Assembly (NCBI GenBank): GCA_949287095.1
Contig: CASEFA010000010.1
Span: 19,085 to 83,084 of the forward strand
DNA from: an uncultured Bacillota bacterium
GTDB taxonomy: Bacteria; Bacillota; Clostridia; Peptostreptococcales; Anaerovoracaceae
DNA length: 64,000 nt
Reading direction: 5' to 3'
Shown here in pieces: positions 26,134-34,823 of the stretch. The notes beneath the pieces are model-generated. The model had not been told where the DNA came from. It was given only the letters and a program-made list of their open reading frames with translations, and ran no database searches. Made by a program: the position numbers and the translations under genes. How positions within the stretch are numbered: position 1 is the first letter of the stretch; every line of letters starts with the position of its first letter.

Positions 26134-26925
26134 ATGAAGGTAAGCGCAGCATATTTCAGCCCTACCGGCGGTACGGAAAAGGTTGTAAAGATCATCGGAG
26201 ACGAAATGGCCGCCGGAGGACAGATAAGATATATAGATCTCACCCAGACGGGCTGTAACTTTTCCAAGTATGAAATGGAAAAGGGCGAAATTCTGGTTGC
26301 GGGGGTTCCCGTGTTCTGCGGAAGAGTGCCTGCCGTCTGTATAGAACGCATAAAGAAATTCAAAGGCGGCGGAGCCATGGCGGTACCCGTTGCCGTATAC
26401 GGAAACAGAGCCGTTGAGGACGCCCTTTTAGAGCTTTCGGATGCGCTGACAGAAGCGGGTTTTCGCGTAATTGCAGGAATAGATGCGGTGGCTCAGCACT
26501 CCATCGCCCCTGCCATAGCAGAGGGAAGACCGGATTCGGCAGACGAAGCCGAGCTTAAGCTCTTTGCTCAGACCATAAAGGGACAGGCGGCGCTGGCCGC
26601 AGTCGAAGGCGATTCATCGGAGGCCATGGTGGAAGCGCCGATTCCGGGAAACAGACCTTACCAGCCGATGAAGGACGTGAAGTTCTATCCTCATGCGGAC
26701 GAAAGATGTATGGTTTGCGGACTTTGCGCATCGAAATGCCCTGTAGGGGCTATTCCCATGTCAGAACCCTATGATACGGTGGAAGAAAAGTGCATTTCCT
26801 GCATGAGATGCGTAAGGCTCTGCCCCATAGGTTCCCGCTCGGTTGATGAAGAAAGAGTAAAGGGCACGGAAACCCATCTTAAGGAAGTCTGTCCTGAGAG
26901 GAATGTGAACAGGCTGTACATATAG
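26134..26925 (+). CDS. EFR1-type flavodoxin-like / two-[4Fe-4S] ferredoxin protein
   Basis: 263 residues from the ATG at 26134, just two bases after the upstream stop, with TGGAGGG before it. The N-terminal half is flavodoxin-like, beginning AYFSPTGGTEKVV, where SPTGGT replaces the usual FMN phosphate loop. The C-terminus carries two cluster motifs, CMVCGLCASKCP and CISCMRCVRLCP. Such proteins carry electrons in anaerobes. Its position directly behind the iron-sulfur aldo/keto reductase suggests it may supply that enzyme with electrons or take them from it; this is inference. Confidence 0.85.
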   Translation: MKVSAAYFSPTGGTEKVVKIIGDEMAAGGQIRYIDLTQTGCNFSKYEMEKGEILVAGVPVFCGRVPAVCIERIKKFKGGGAMAVPVAVYGNRAVEDALLELSDALTEAGFRVIAGIDAVAQHSIAPAIAEGRPDSADEAELKLFAQTIKGQAALAAVEGDSSEAMVEAPIPGNRPYQPMKDVKFYPHADERCMVCGLCASKCPVGAIPMSEPYDTVEEKCISCMRCVRLCPIGSRSVDEERVKGTETHLKEVCPERNVNRLYI

Positions 26926-26956
26926 CCGGGGAATTTTTCATGGAGGGAAATTTTTC

Positions 26957-27844
26957 ATGGATAAGAAGAGAAAAACAGGGATAGTAATAGCGGCGGTTCT
27001 GCTGGCGCTTGCTCTGGGAAGCGCTGCATGGTACGGTTCCGCCGTGGAAAGCGGACGGATATCGAAAGATAGTCAGACGACTGAAGAATCCGGACCTGAA
27101 GGTGAGAACGAAGAAGAAAAGCAGGACGAAGAGGCTGAAGAAGAAGAAAAACAGGACGAAGAGGCTGAAGAGGGAGAAGCTCCGGAAGAGGAGCCTTCTG
27201 AAGAGGAAGAAGAAATCTCTTTGGAGGAGGAAAACGGCGGGAGTGTGAATTCCAGCTCTTCCCAGAGTACCGGGGATTCATATCCTAGGCCTGCCGGAAC
27301 GTCGGTGGTGTCGAATCCTGAGAGCATTACTGCCCTGGTTAACAAGGCAAACTTCCTGCCGGAGGGCTGGGTACCTTCGGATTTGGTTTCCGTAGGAGGA
27401 GGCCAGCAGCTCAGAGCGGAAGCGGCGACGGCCTTAAATAACCTTAAAGCGGCGGCAGAGGCTGACGGATACACGTTTAACGTCATCAGCGGCTACAGGA
27501 CCAAAGCGACCCAGATAAGCCTCTATTCAAACTACATGGCCCAGGACCCCGAGGGCGCGCCGTATCTGAGCGCATATCCGAGGTCCAGCGAGCACGAACT
27601 GGGACTTGCCATGGACATAAGCCCGGACTGGTCCCTGCACTACGACCTTCTGGAGACGGGACTTGGAAAATGGATGACGGCCCACGCTCACGAGTACGGC
27701 TGGATTCTGAGATACCCGGAGGGAAAAACTGAAGTCACCGGCTATGTGTTCGAGGCGTGGCACTACAGATATGTGGGAAAGAGCCTTGCGGCTGAAATAA
27801 AGAGCAGCGGACTTACGCTGGAAGAATATTACGGGAGTATTTAA
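26957..27844 (+). CDS. M15-family D-Ala-D-Ala carboxypeptidase, membrane-anchored
   Basis: 295 residues: a short basic tail, a membrane anchor at about residues 7-28, a long acidic linker at about 38-95 with two near-repeats of KQDEEAEE, then a VanY/DacB-like peptidase domain. Zinc ligands and catalytic residues are seen in SGYRTKATQ, SEHELGLAMDIS and EAWHYRYVG. It trims D-alanine from peptidoglycan stem peptides outside the membrane. The start has GGAGGGA upstream; the same AATTTTTCATGGA is repeated 19 bases earlier and offers a second, out-of-frame ATG. The acidic linker probably holds the domain away from the membrane. Confidence 0.88.
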   Translation: MDKKRKTGIVIAAVLLALALGSAAWYGSAVESGRISKDSQTTEESGPEGENEEEKQDEEAEEEEKQDEEAEEGEAPEEEPSEEEEEISLEEENGGSVNSSSSQSTGDSYPRPAGTSVVSNPESITALVNKANFLPEGWVPSDLVSVGGGQQLRAEAATALNNLKAAAEADGYTFNVISGYRTKATQISLYSNYMAQDPEGAPYLSAYPRSSEHELGLAMDISPDWSLHYDLLETGLGKWMTAHAHEYGWILRYPEGKTEVTGYVFEAWHYRYVGKSLAAEIKSSGLTLEEYYGSI

Positions 27845-27846
27845 AA

Positions 27847-28854
27847 ATGGCTAAGAACGATCGAAAAATTATAACCGACAGAAAGATGGCGAAAAACAAC
27901 GTGCGCCACAGCGATGCGGAGATAGACAGACTGGGTGCGAAGACCGAGCTGCTCATAAAGGCTTCGAAAATCGGTACAATAGCGATAGTGGGAGCGGTGC
28001 TCCTGTACATGATTGTGACATTTCCTCAGTACTGCAGGGCTACCGGAGGCGTACTGCAGGCAATTCTGCTGACTGTAGCGTGCGCCGCAGTCTGCGGAAT
28101 AGGTATAAACGGAATACTCTATTCTCTGATCGCAAAGCGTGCAGAGGGATCCTTCTGGACGGCATACAGGCAGGAAATGCTGGTAAACATGCCGGAGGAA
28201 GAGTCCGAACTTATAGATATGACGATATTCAGAGAAGAACCGGGACTGGAGTATGAGCAGATGGAAGCCAGCGTTCTGGTGAATATCAGATATGACAAAC
28301 TGTGCTATACCCATGATACCCTTTACGGCGAATACGGAGACACCTGTTTCAGAATGACAGATCTCAAGGCCGGAGTCCCGCAGAGAAACGAAAAGGGCCG
28401 GGTAGAAAGCCGTACAATTTTTGACGGAGTGCTGGGCATGGTATGGAATGACGAAGCCGAGCCGCTCAGGAAAAACGGATTTCTACAGATTTTGTCAAGG
28501 GATTACAGCCCTGAGACGGCAGGCCACATCGTTGATCATATCATCGAAACGGGAGACGAGGAGTTCGACAGCACATTTACCGTTTACGCCCAGAAGCCGA
28601 ACAGGCTCAACGGCTTTTTTACCGACGATTTCAGGGAAATCCTTCTCGATATAAAGAAAGACGCGGGCTGTCCCGTTGCGGTGTCATTTAACGGAGGCTG
28701 GCTGTTTATAGCCCTTAACAACTGCCCTAAGTACTTCGAGGCTGAAGCGGGCAAAAAAACCTCTCAGAAGAGAGAGGAAATGAAGAGCTTTATCAGAGTC
28801 ATAGACGGAGCCGGCAGGCTGTTTGCTGCCGCCGTGGAAAGCACACCCGTATAA
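27847..28854 (+). CDS. DUF3137-like membrane protein
   Basis: 335 residues. After a charged N-terminus, two membrane helices (about 40-62 and 68-90) precede a soluble domain of around 240 residues. That domain resembles the DUF3137 family: TLYGEYGDTCFRMTDLKAG, a TIFDGVLGMV segment, and FDSTFTVYAQKPNRLNGFF with a later GGWLFIALNN. The function of the family is unknown; the layout suggests a membrane-linked protein with its large domain inside the cell. The assignment is from memory of the family pattern. It starts two bases after the M15 peptidase stop, so they are co-transcribed. Confidence 0.6.
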   Translation: MAKNDRKIITDRKMAKNNVRHSDAEIDRLGAKTELLIKASKIGTIAIVGAVLLYMIVTFPQYCRATGGVLQAILLTVACAAVCGIGINGILYSLIAKRAEGSFWTAYRQEMLVNMPEEESELIDMTIFREEPGLEYEQMEASVLVNIRYDKLCYTHDTLYGEYGDTCFRMTDLKAGVPQRNEKGRVESRTIFDGVLGMVWNDEAEPLRKNGFLQILSRDYSPETAGHIVDHIIETGDEEFDSTFTVYAQKPNRLNGFFTDDFREILLDIKKDAGCPVAVSFNGGWLFIALNNCPKYFEAEAGKKTSQKREEMKSFIRVIDGAGRLFAAAVESTPV

Positions 28855-28866
28855 GGAGCCCGGGCG

Positions 28867-29568
28867 ATGAACAGGACGACCTTAAAATATTCTTTTATGC
28901 GATCCCTGCCTGTAATGGCAGGGTATATCGTTTTGGGCACAGGTTTTGGCGTGCTTCTGGCCGACAAAGGATATTCCTTCTGGTGGGCCATACTCATGAG
29001 CACGGTGGTACTGGCAGGCACCCTTCAGTACGTGGGTGTGGAGCTCCTTGCAACGGGAGCGTCGCTCATATCCACCATACTTATGAGCCTTATGATAAAC
29101 GCCCGGCACCTCTTTTACGGAATTTCCATGCTGAAAAAGTACGGAAAGATGGACTGGAAGCGGTTTTATGCCATTTTCGCCCTTACAGACGAGACCTATT
29201 CGCTGGTGTGCACCGATGATGTTCCGGAGGGCGTTGACCGGGAATGGTACTACTTTCTTCTTTCGATGATGAACCACAGCTACTGGATTATCGGAAGCTT
29301 TATCGGGGCGTTTATAGGAAACACCTTTGAGTTCAATTCCGCCGGAGTTGATTTTTCCATGACTGCGCTCTTTGTCGTAATGCTGGTAGAGCAGTGGGAA
29401 AAGAGCAGAACCCATATACCGGCTCTTTTAGGAGGAGGGATCACTTTAATATGTCTCATCGTATTCGGAGCCGATTACTTTCTCATTCCGTCTATGCTCA
29501 TAATAGCGGCAGCCCTTCTTCTCCTGAAGCCTGCCATAACAAAAGCGGAAGGAGGCGATGAGGCATGA
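28867..29568 (+). CDS. azlC: AzlC-family branched-chain amino acid exporter, large subunit
   Basis: 233 residues, about six membrane segments. Family features are visible: a start like SFMRSLPVMAGYIVLGTGFG, and NARHLFYGISML with TDETYSL in the middle. AzlC and AzlD together form a branched-chain amino acid exporter. AAGGAG lies eight bases before the ATG, and the gene overlaps azlD by four bases. Confidence 0.9.
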   Translation: MNRTTLKYSFMRSLPVMAGYIVLGTGFGVLLADKGYSFWWAILMSTVVLAGTLQYVGVELLATGASLISTILMSLMINARHLFYGISMLKKYGKMDWKRFYAIFALTDETYSLVCTDDVPEGVDREWYYFLLSMMNHSYWIIGSFIGAFIGNTFEFNSAGVDFSMTALFVVMLVEQWEKSRTHIPALLGGGITLICLIVFGADYFLIPSMLIIAAALLLLKPAITKAEGGDEA

Positions 29569-29885
29569 TAGATACGGGTCACTCACTTCTTCTCATAGGA
29601 GCCATGGCTCTCTGTACCATGTTTCTCCGCTTTCTGCCTTTTATAATGTTCTCAAAAGGAACGCCGAAGGTGATTCTCTATCTGGGGGATGTGCTGCCAA
29701 ACGCCATTATAGCCATGCTGGTGGTCTACTGCCTTCGGAACACGGACTTTACCGGACTTACCCACGGAATCCCTGAGATTGTCGCGGTTCTTTCTGTCGT
29801 CGCAGTTCACAAATGGCGGCACAACATGATACTTTCCATTCTCACGGGAACGGTTATCTATATGATTTTAATTCGTGTTATGTAA
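29565..29885 (+). CDS. azlD: AzlD-family branched-chain amino acid transport subunit
   Basis: 106 residues, four membrane segments. It has the small-subunit pattern of AzlD, including TMFLRFLPFIMF near the N-terminus and YLGDVLPNAIIAML in the second helix. It overlaps the end of azlC (ATGATAG), as expected for two subunits made together, and no regulator of the Lrp type is nearby. Confidence 0.88.
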   Translation: MIDTGHSLLLIGAMALCTMFLRFLPFIMFSKGTPKVILYLGDVLPNAIIAMLVVYCLRNTDFTGLTHGIPEIVAVLSVVAVHKWRHNMILSILTGTVIYMILIRVM

Positions 29886-29902
29886 AAGAGGAGATGAGAA
29901 AA

Positions 29903-30190
29903 ATGCTTTACCTGCACGTTTATTACACCGCGAAGAACGGCGATGACTTAATGAATTTTCTACGCGAGGCGGAGGAAGCCGGAATCGTCAGCAAAACGAA
30001 GAAAGAGAAGGGATGTCTTCAGTACGGGTATTTCATCTCGACTGAAGACGACAGAGAGATGCGCCTCCTGGAAAAGTGGGAGACCGCAGAAGACCAGAAG
30101 GCGCACGGGATGCAGGAGCACTTCAGAATGCTGGGAGAGATAAAGAACAAATACGGTCTTGAGACCAGAATCGAGAAAATCGAGAAGTAA
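29903..30190 (+). CDS. Antibiotic biosynthesis monooxygenase (ABM) domain protein
   Basis: 95 residues, a single ferredoxin-like ABM fold: MLYLHVYYTAKNG, KEKGCLQYGYF, LLEKWETAEDQKAH. The ATG at 29903 is used, with GAGGAG nine bases upstream; an ATG three codons earlier (29894) is also possible. Family members are small heme-independent oxygenases or, in many anaerobes, proteins of unknown function; with no partner enzyme nearby, the function is open. It is the last gene of the long co-directional run from cobT. Confidence 0.75.
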   Translation: MLYLHVYYTAKNGDDLMNFLREAEEAGIVSKTKKEKGCLQYGYFISTEDDREMRLLEKWETAEDQKAHGMQEHFRMLGEIKNKYGLETRIEKIEK

Positions 30191-30201
30191 CGGCAGGTGT
30201 C

Positions 30202-30242
30202 GTTTTGACAAAGTGCATCGAATCAAAGGCTTTTGTCAAAAC
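30202..30242. terminator. Inverted repeat between convergent genes
   Basis: GTTTTGACAAA (30202-30212) pairs with TTTGTCAAAAC (30232-30242), an 11-pair stem with a 19-base loop, between the ABM gene and the converging proC. It is AT-rich and lacks a long T run, so its terminator role is tentative. Its TTTTGACAAA core resembles parts of the other intergenic clusters in the window. Confidence 0.45.
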
Positions 30243-30272
30243 AGAGATATTGCCGTCGTAAAAAAGTACGGT

Positions 30273-31082
30273 TTAAAGCTTTCCGTTAACTTTATTCTCT
30301 ATCTGGTCAACAGCGTCTATAACGGCGAATCTGAAGCCGTTCTTTTCCAGCGTGGAAACTCCCACTATCGTGGTTCCTGCCGGCGAGCACACGGCATCCT
30401 TCATCTGACCGGGATGATCTCCCGAAGCCAGAGCCATTTTACCTGTACCGGCCAGCATCTGAGCTATGAGCCTATACGCAACGGGCCGCGTCAGACCGTG
30501 TTTGCAGGCGGCGTCTCCGAGGGCTTCCATGAACATGGAGACGAAGGCGGGAGAGCAGCCCGCAACGACTCCTGCAATGCCCATGTGGTCCCTGTCCAGC
30601 CACATAAATGTGCCCAGGTTTTCTAAAAGCTCCTGAACGAAGACCTTCTCGTCGTCCGTCAGGGTGTTGTCTTCCTCGCAGATGAATATTCCCTCGCATA
30701 CCGAGACGGGAGTGTTCGGCGCCGTTGCAACGCAGTGAGATTCCGGAAGGATTTCCGAAAGAGTGTCACAGTAGGTGTTGGTTGCAAGTGAAATGACCAC
30801 CTTGCCTTTCAATGCTTCTTTTACGGGGGTCATTACATTCTTTACCATATATGGTTTTACCCCGATAAATACGATATCGCAGGCCCGGCAGACCTCCTCG
30901 GCATTTTTGCAGGCGTGAATGCCCTGGATTTCCGCTTTGACCCTGAGTTTATCAAAGTTTTTTGCGCAGGCGTAAATCTGCTCCGGTTTTACTGCGCCTG
31001 AGAGCATAAGGCCTCTTCCTGTGGCTCCTGCCATATTGCCGTAACCGATGAATCCAATCTTTACCGTACCGATGTCAAGCAT
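30273..31082 (-). CDS. proC: Pyrroline-5-carboxylate reductase
   Basis: 269 residues, standard length. The NAD(P)-binding site KIGFIGYGNMAGATGRGL opens the protein, and the conserved C-terminal segment AVCSPAGTTIVGVSTLEKNG is intact. It makes proline from pyrroline-5-carboxylate. It is the last gene of a four-gene minus-strand unit behind an Xaa-Pro aminopeptidase (18 bases between them), so the operon links peptide-derived proline to proline metabolism. Confidence 0.92.
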   Translation of the reverse strand: MLDIGTVKIGFIGYGNMAGATGRGLMLSGAVKPEQIYACAKNFDKLRVKAEIQGIHACKNAEEVCRACDIVFIGVKPYMVKNVMTPVKEALKGKVVISLATNTYCDTLSEILPESHCVATAPNTPVSVCEGIFICEEDNTLTDDEKVFVQELLENLGTFMWLDRDHMGIAGVVAGCSPAFVSMFMEALGDAACKHGLTRPVAYRLIAQMLAGTGKMALASGDHPGQMKDAVCSPAGTTIVGVSTLEKNGFRFAVIDAVDQIENKVNGKL

Positions 31083-31100
31083 TACAATTACCTTCCTTCT

Positions 31101-32852
31101 TTACTGCATCTCCGCAGTTGCTTCCTTCAGCCAGCTGCGTACTTCTTCGTCAACCATAGGGCCGATCTTGTCGTAGACCGTCTTATGGTACGAATTCAGC
31201 CATTCAAGTTCTTCATCTGTCAGCATGGACACGTCTATTCCGTCTCTGTCGAAAGGACAGTAGGTTATAGTTTCGAAAGCCAGCATGCCGTCCGGCTTCT
31301 TCACGCAGAGTATTTCGTTTTCGTGACGTATACCGAACTCTCCCTCTATGTATACGCCCGGTTCGTCGGAGGTTATCATACCCGGCTCTATAACCGTCGT
31401 TCCGCGGGAGCTTATGCTGTTAGGGCCTTCGTGGACGCTGAGAAGGTGTCCTACGCCGTGGCCCGTTCCGTGGTTGAAGTCGAGGCCTTCCGCCTTAAGA
31501 GGTTTTCTGCAGAGGGTATCCAGCGCCACGCCGTCAGTGCCCGGCTTGAATTCGGCCATGGCAAGGTCGATGTGGCTCTTGAGAACCAGAGTAAAGTATT
31601 TTTTCATCTTGTCCGTTATGGGGCCCATAACGAAGGTTCTGGTTATGTCCGTGGTGCCGTCCTCATACTGGCCGCCCGAGTCAACCAGCAGAAAGCCCTC
31701 CGGTTTAATTTCTGATTCGCTTCCCGCCTTTGCCGAATAGTGGCAGAGAGCGGCGTTGGGGCCGTAGCCGGAAATAGTCGTGAAGCTGAGGTCCTTAAAG
31801 CCCTTTCTCGCTCTCCGGCAGCCCTCGAGGTAGTCGGAGGCGGTGATTTCGGTCTGAGGACCTTCGTTTAACGCCTTTGTCTTAAGCCAGTACATGAAGT
31901 TCACCATGGCCGCGCCGTCCTCGAGGTGAGCGTGGAGAGTGCTTTCAATCTCCGTATCGTTTTTCACAGCCTTGAGGGTTTCCGCAGGGGATTTTTCGTC
32001 TATGATCCTGACGCCGGAATCCAGGCTCTTTATGAGCGCGTATGACGCGTCATTACGGTTTGTGAGAAGGGATTTTCCTGCCGGGATCTCCTTAACGTCC
32101 TCGTAGATTTCAAAGTAGTCCTTTACCCGTACGTCGGCGGGAACCGGGGTATCTTTTATGGCGTCTTTGAAAACGTAGAGGTTTACGCCGTCAGGGGTCA
32201 CCAGGGTAAAGGAAAAGAACACGGGGGTGTTTTCAACGTCGTCTCCTCTCATATTGAAGAGCCACGCCGTTTCCTCAAGCTTCGTGATAAGGTAATAATC
32301 GGCGTTTTTTTCGGACAAAATCTGCCGGATCTCCGAAAGCTTTTCTTCAAATGTCTTTCCCGTAACGGAAAGGGGAAGAGCGTATATAGCTGCGCCTTTA
32401 AGGGCGGGCCTTTCCTTCCAGACTTCGTCTGCAAGGTCCGTGTCGTAGACGATTCTGCCGCCTTTGTCCGCCATTATCTTTTCATATCCTGCGCCGAGGG
32501 TGTCGCTTACGACTCTTCCGTCAAAGGCAAGAGTCTGCCCCTCCGCCATGTTTTCTTTCAGAAATTCCTCGATGGTCGGAACTCCCGGCTCGTTCATCTT
32601 CATCAGGTCTATTCCCGAGCCTGCAAGCTCTTTGGCGGCCTGAATGAAGTATCTGCCGTCTGTCCAGAGGTATGCGCCGCCTTCGGTAACGAGAAGGGTT
32701 CCCGCGGAACCGGTGAATCCCGAAACGTATCTGCGGAATTTGAAATAGTCGTTTACGTATTCCGAACCGTGAAAGTCGGTGGTCGGAATGATGCAGGCGT
32801 CGATACCGCGATTTCTCATCGCCTTTCTGAGGTCTGTAAGTTCCTGTCGCAT
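31101..32852 (-). CDS. Xaa-Pro aminopeptidase, M24B family (three-domain form)
   Basis: 583 residues from the ATG at 32852, chosen because AAGGAGG is 11 bases upstream and MRQELTDLRKAMRNRGID is a typical family start; the open frame before it is the Gx gene read in another frame. This is the long form, with two creatinase-like N-terminal domains and a C-terminal pita-bread domain. Metal ligands are found in LVDSGGQYEDGTTDITRT, GTGHGVGH and EPGVYIEGEFGIRHENE. It removes an N-terminal residue in front of proline, a cytoplasmic peptide-degradation step. Confidence 0.93.
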   Translation of the reverse strand: MRQELTDLRKAMRNRGIDACIIPTTDFHGSEYVNDYFKFRRYVSGFTGSAGTLLVTEGGAYLWTDGRYFIQAAKELAGSGIDLMKMNEPGVPTIEEFLKENMAEGQTLAFDGRVVSDTLGAGYEKIMADKGGRIVYDTDLADEVWKERPALKGAAIYALPLSVTGKTFEEKLSEIRQILSEKNADYYLITKLEETAWLFNMRGDDVENTPVFFSFTLVTPDGVNLYVFKDAIKDTPVPADVRVKDYFEIYEDVKEIPAGKSLLTNRNDASYALIKSLDSGVRIIDEKSPAETLKAVKNDTEIESTLHAHLEDGAAMVNFMYWLKTKALNEGPQTEITASDYLEGCRRARKGFKDLSFTTISGYGPNAALCHYSAKAGSESEIKPEGFLLVDSGGQYEDGTTDITRTFVMGPITDKMKKYFTLVLKSHIDLAMAEFKPGTDGVALDTLCRKPLKAEGLDFNHGTGHGVGHLLSVHEGPNSISSRGTTVIEPGMITSDEPGVYIEGEFGIRHENEILCVKKPDGMLAFETITYCPFDRDGIDVSMLTDEELEWLNSYHKTVYDKIGPMVDEEVRSWLKEATAEMQ

Positions 32853-32875
32853 GATTGAATAATCCTCCTTGAAAG

Positions 32876-33388
32876 CTATTTTGCGAATACATCCTTCGGT
32901 ACCCGTCCGTTTACGACAGAGGCGGTGATTCCTATGAGAATACCTGCCGCAATGCCGGAAAACATGAGTACCGGAAGATATACGAACATCTTCAGATTCG
33001 AGACGAGGGCCGAAGCCACCAGAAGCTGTCCCATGTTGTGGGCTAAGCCTCCCGCCATGGAAACTCCTGCCATGGAAAAGAGGCCGGTTCTCTTTAAAAG
33101 CCACATGACCGTAAGGCTGACTACGCCTCCCGCCAGAGAGTACAGCGCGCCGAAGAGGCCGTTAAACAGAAGTCCTGCCACGAGAATGCGGATAACGTTA
33201 ATCCCCATGGCGTACCGAAAGTTCATGTTGTAGAGGGCCAGGATAACCACCAGATTGGCGATTCCCAGCTTTACTCCCGGTATGCCCGTGGAAAGGGGAA
33301 GTATGGCCTCGATGTAGGAGAAGATAAAAGCAAGGGCCGCAAACATGGCGCTTACGGCGATTCGCCGCGTTCTGCTATGCCACTGCAT
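32876..33388 (-). CDS. Gx transporter / heptaprenyl diphosphate synthase component I-like membrane protein
   Basis: 170 residues from the ATG at 33388 (GGAGGG eight bases upstream); an ATG eight codons earlier is possible. About five membrane segments, with the family's SYIEAILPLSTGIPGVKLG and ANLVVILALYN. Annotated in databases as 'Gx transporter' or HepS-like, it resembles ECF-type substrate-binding membrane subunits. It overlaps the NusG-domain-II gene by 14 bases, a pairing I recognise from many Clostridia, often near apbE, as here. A role in flavin or isoprenoid/quinone precursor uptake has been suggested but is unproven. Confidence 0.8.
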   Translation of the reverse strand: MQWHSRTRRIAVSAMFAALAFIFSYIEAILPLSTGIPGVKLGIANLVVILALYNMNFRYAMGINVIRILVAGLLFNGLFGALYSLAGGVVSLTVMWLLKRTGLFSMAGVSMAGGLAHNMGQLLVASALVSNLKMFVYLPVLMFSGIAAGILIGITASVVNGRVPKDVFAK

Positions 33389-33743
33389 CGTATCCGCCCT
33401 CCCCTCCTTCAATCTCCACCATGACCCGGTTAGGCAGGCAGACTATGCTATCGTTGGTTTCCGATATGGCTCCGGTCTCTACGCAGACCTGGTTCTTACA
33501 GGTCGAATATGTCATTTGCGCAGAGCCGTCTTTTATGGTAATCTTATTTGTGTGGCCGTCTCTTTCGACGGTGATCTCCTGATCGTCTGAAAGAGAGTAT
33601 GTGCCGTAGATTTCGCCGTCCACGGTTACTACAGCCTTTGCGCCGCGGGAGGCGGAAAGGACGCTGACCGCAGACAGTGCGATTCCGATGAGAATGAGAA
33701 TCGCCAGAAGGACGAAATCAGCTTTTTTAAACATGTTTTTCAT
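33375..33743 (-). CDS. NusG domain II-containing membrane-anchored protein
   Basis: 122 residues: an N-terminal membrane anchor (about 9-30), then an extracytoplasmic beta domain of the NusG_II type with KAVVTVDGEIYGTYSLSDDQ and the conserved pair CKNQVCVETG and IVCLPNRVMVEIEG. The cysteines may form a disulfide or bind a cofactor. AGGAG is five bases before the ATG. It is the first gene of the minus-strand unit, divergent from apbE with only 26 bases between their starts. Confidence 0.85.
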   Translation of the reverse strand: MKNMFKKADFVLLAILILIGIALSAVSVLSASRGAKAVVTVDGEIYGTYSLSDDQEITVERDGHTNKITIKDGSAQMTYSTCKNQVCVETGAISETNDSIVCLPNRVMVEIEGGEGGYDAVA

Positions 33744-33769
33744 CAGAACTCCTGAAAAAAGAGGTATAT

Positions 33770-34801
33770 ATGAAGAGATTGATTTCTTTAATAAGTGTTT
33801 TCACACTGGTTACAGGTCTTATTATAGCACAGACCGGCTGCAGCGGAAAGACCGTATCGGCCGTGTCAAAGACGGGCTATTACTTTGACACTGTCTGCCA
33901 GATAGACATATACGGCATGGAGGATATGAGCGAGGAGGCGGCAGGAGAGCTGATAGATGAAGCTTTTGACCTGTGCGACGAGTTCGACGCCCTTCTCAGC
34001 AGGACGAAACCGGGCTCTGACGTATACAGGGTGAACAACGCAGGGGGAGAGCCCGTAGAGTGCGACGGGCGCACCGTCGAGGTCATAGAAAAGGGCATAG
34101 AGTACGGCGAGCTCTCTGACGGGAAGTTCGACATAACCATGGGACGTTTAAGCGACCTCTGGCAGTTCGATTCGGTGGAGCCGGTGCTTCCTTCGGAAGG
34201 CGAGATCGAAGAAGCCGTTAAAACCGTGGATTATACCGGCGTCGAGGTGGACGGAAATACCGTGACTCTGAAAAACCCGGAGGCGCACCTGGACCTTGGA
34301 GGAATCGCTAAGGGCTACATAGCCGACAAAGTCAGCGAGTTTCTGCGCTCCGAAGGGGTAACTTCCGCCATAGTGAACCTGGGCGGAAACATAGAGGTCA
34401 TAGGATATAAGGGCGACGATGAAGAAACGCCGTTTAACATAGGAATAAAGAAGCCTTACGGGGACGAGGGCGAGATAGTGGGCTCGGTGAAGCTCCACGA
34501 CGCCACCATAGTCACGTCGGGCATATACGAGAGATTTCACGAGATAGACGGGAAGAAGTACCACCACATTCTCGACAGGAACACGGGATATCCGGCGGAG
34601 ACGGACGTTGACAGCGTGAGCATAGTGTCGGCTGCGGGAAGATCCGTGGACTGCGACGGTCTCTCCACCATATGCCTGATTTTAGGAGTGGACAAAGGCC
34701 TTGAGTTCATAGAATCCATGGACGGCGTGGAGGCGATTTTCGTCGATTCAAAGGGAGAAATACATCTGAGCTCAGGACTTGAAGGCTTTGAAGAAGCTTA
34801 A
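33770..34801 (+). CDS. apbE: FAD:protein FMN transferase, lipoprotein
   Basis: 343 residues. The N-terminal signal ends in a lipobox, AQTGCS, so the mature enzyme is anchored outside by a lipidated cysteine at residue 24. ApbE motifs are present: LGGIAKGYIADKV, NLGGNIEVIG, HHILDRNTGYPA and CDGLSTICLILG. It attaches FMN to threonine residues of membrane redox proteins such as Rnf or Nqr subunits; those targets are not in the window. AAAGAGG precedes the ATG, and the divergent NusG_II/Gx pair is its usual neighbour. Confidence 0.93.
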   Translation: MKRLISLISVFTLVTGLIIAQTGCSGKTVSAVSKTGYYFDTVCQIDIYGMEDMSEEAAGELIDEAFDLCDEFDALLSRTKPGSDVYRVNNAGGEPVECDGRTVEVIEKGIEYGELSDGKFDITMGRLSDLWQFDSVEPVLPSEGEIEEAVKTVDYTGVEVDGNTVTLKNPEAHLDLGGIAKGYIADKVSEFLRSEGVTSAIVNLGGNIEVIGYKGDDEETPFNIGIKKPYGDEGEIVGSVKLHDATIVTSGIYERFHEIDGKKYHHILDRNTGYPAETDVDSVSIVSAAGRSVDCDGLSTICLILGVDKGLEFIESMDGVEAIFVDSKGEIHLSSGLEGFEEA

Positions 34802-34823
34802 GAATATAAAGGAGGATAATAAA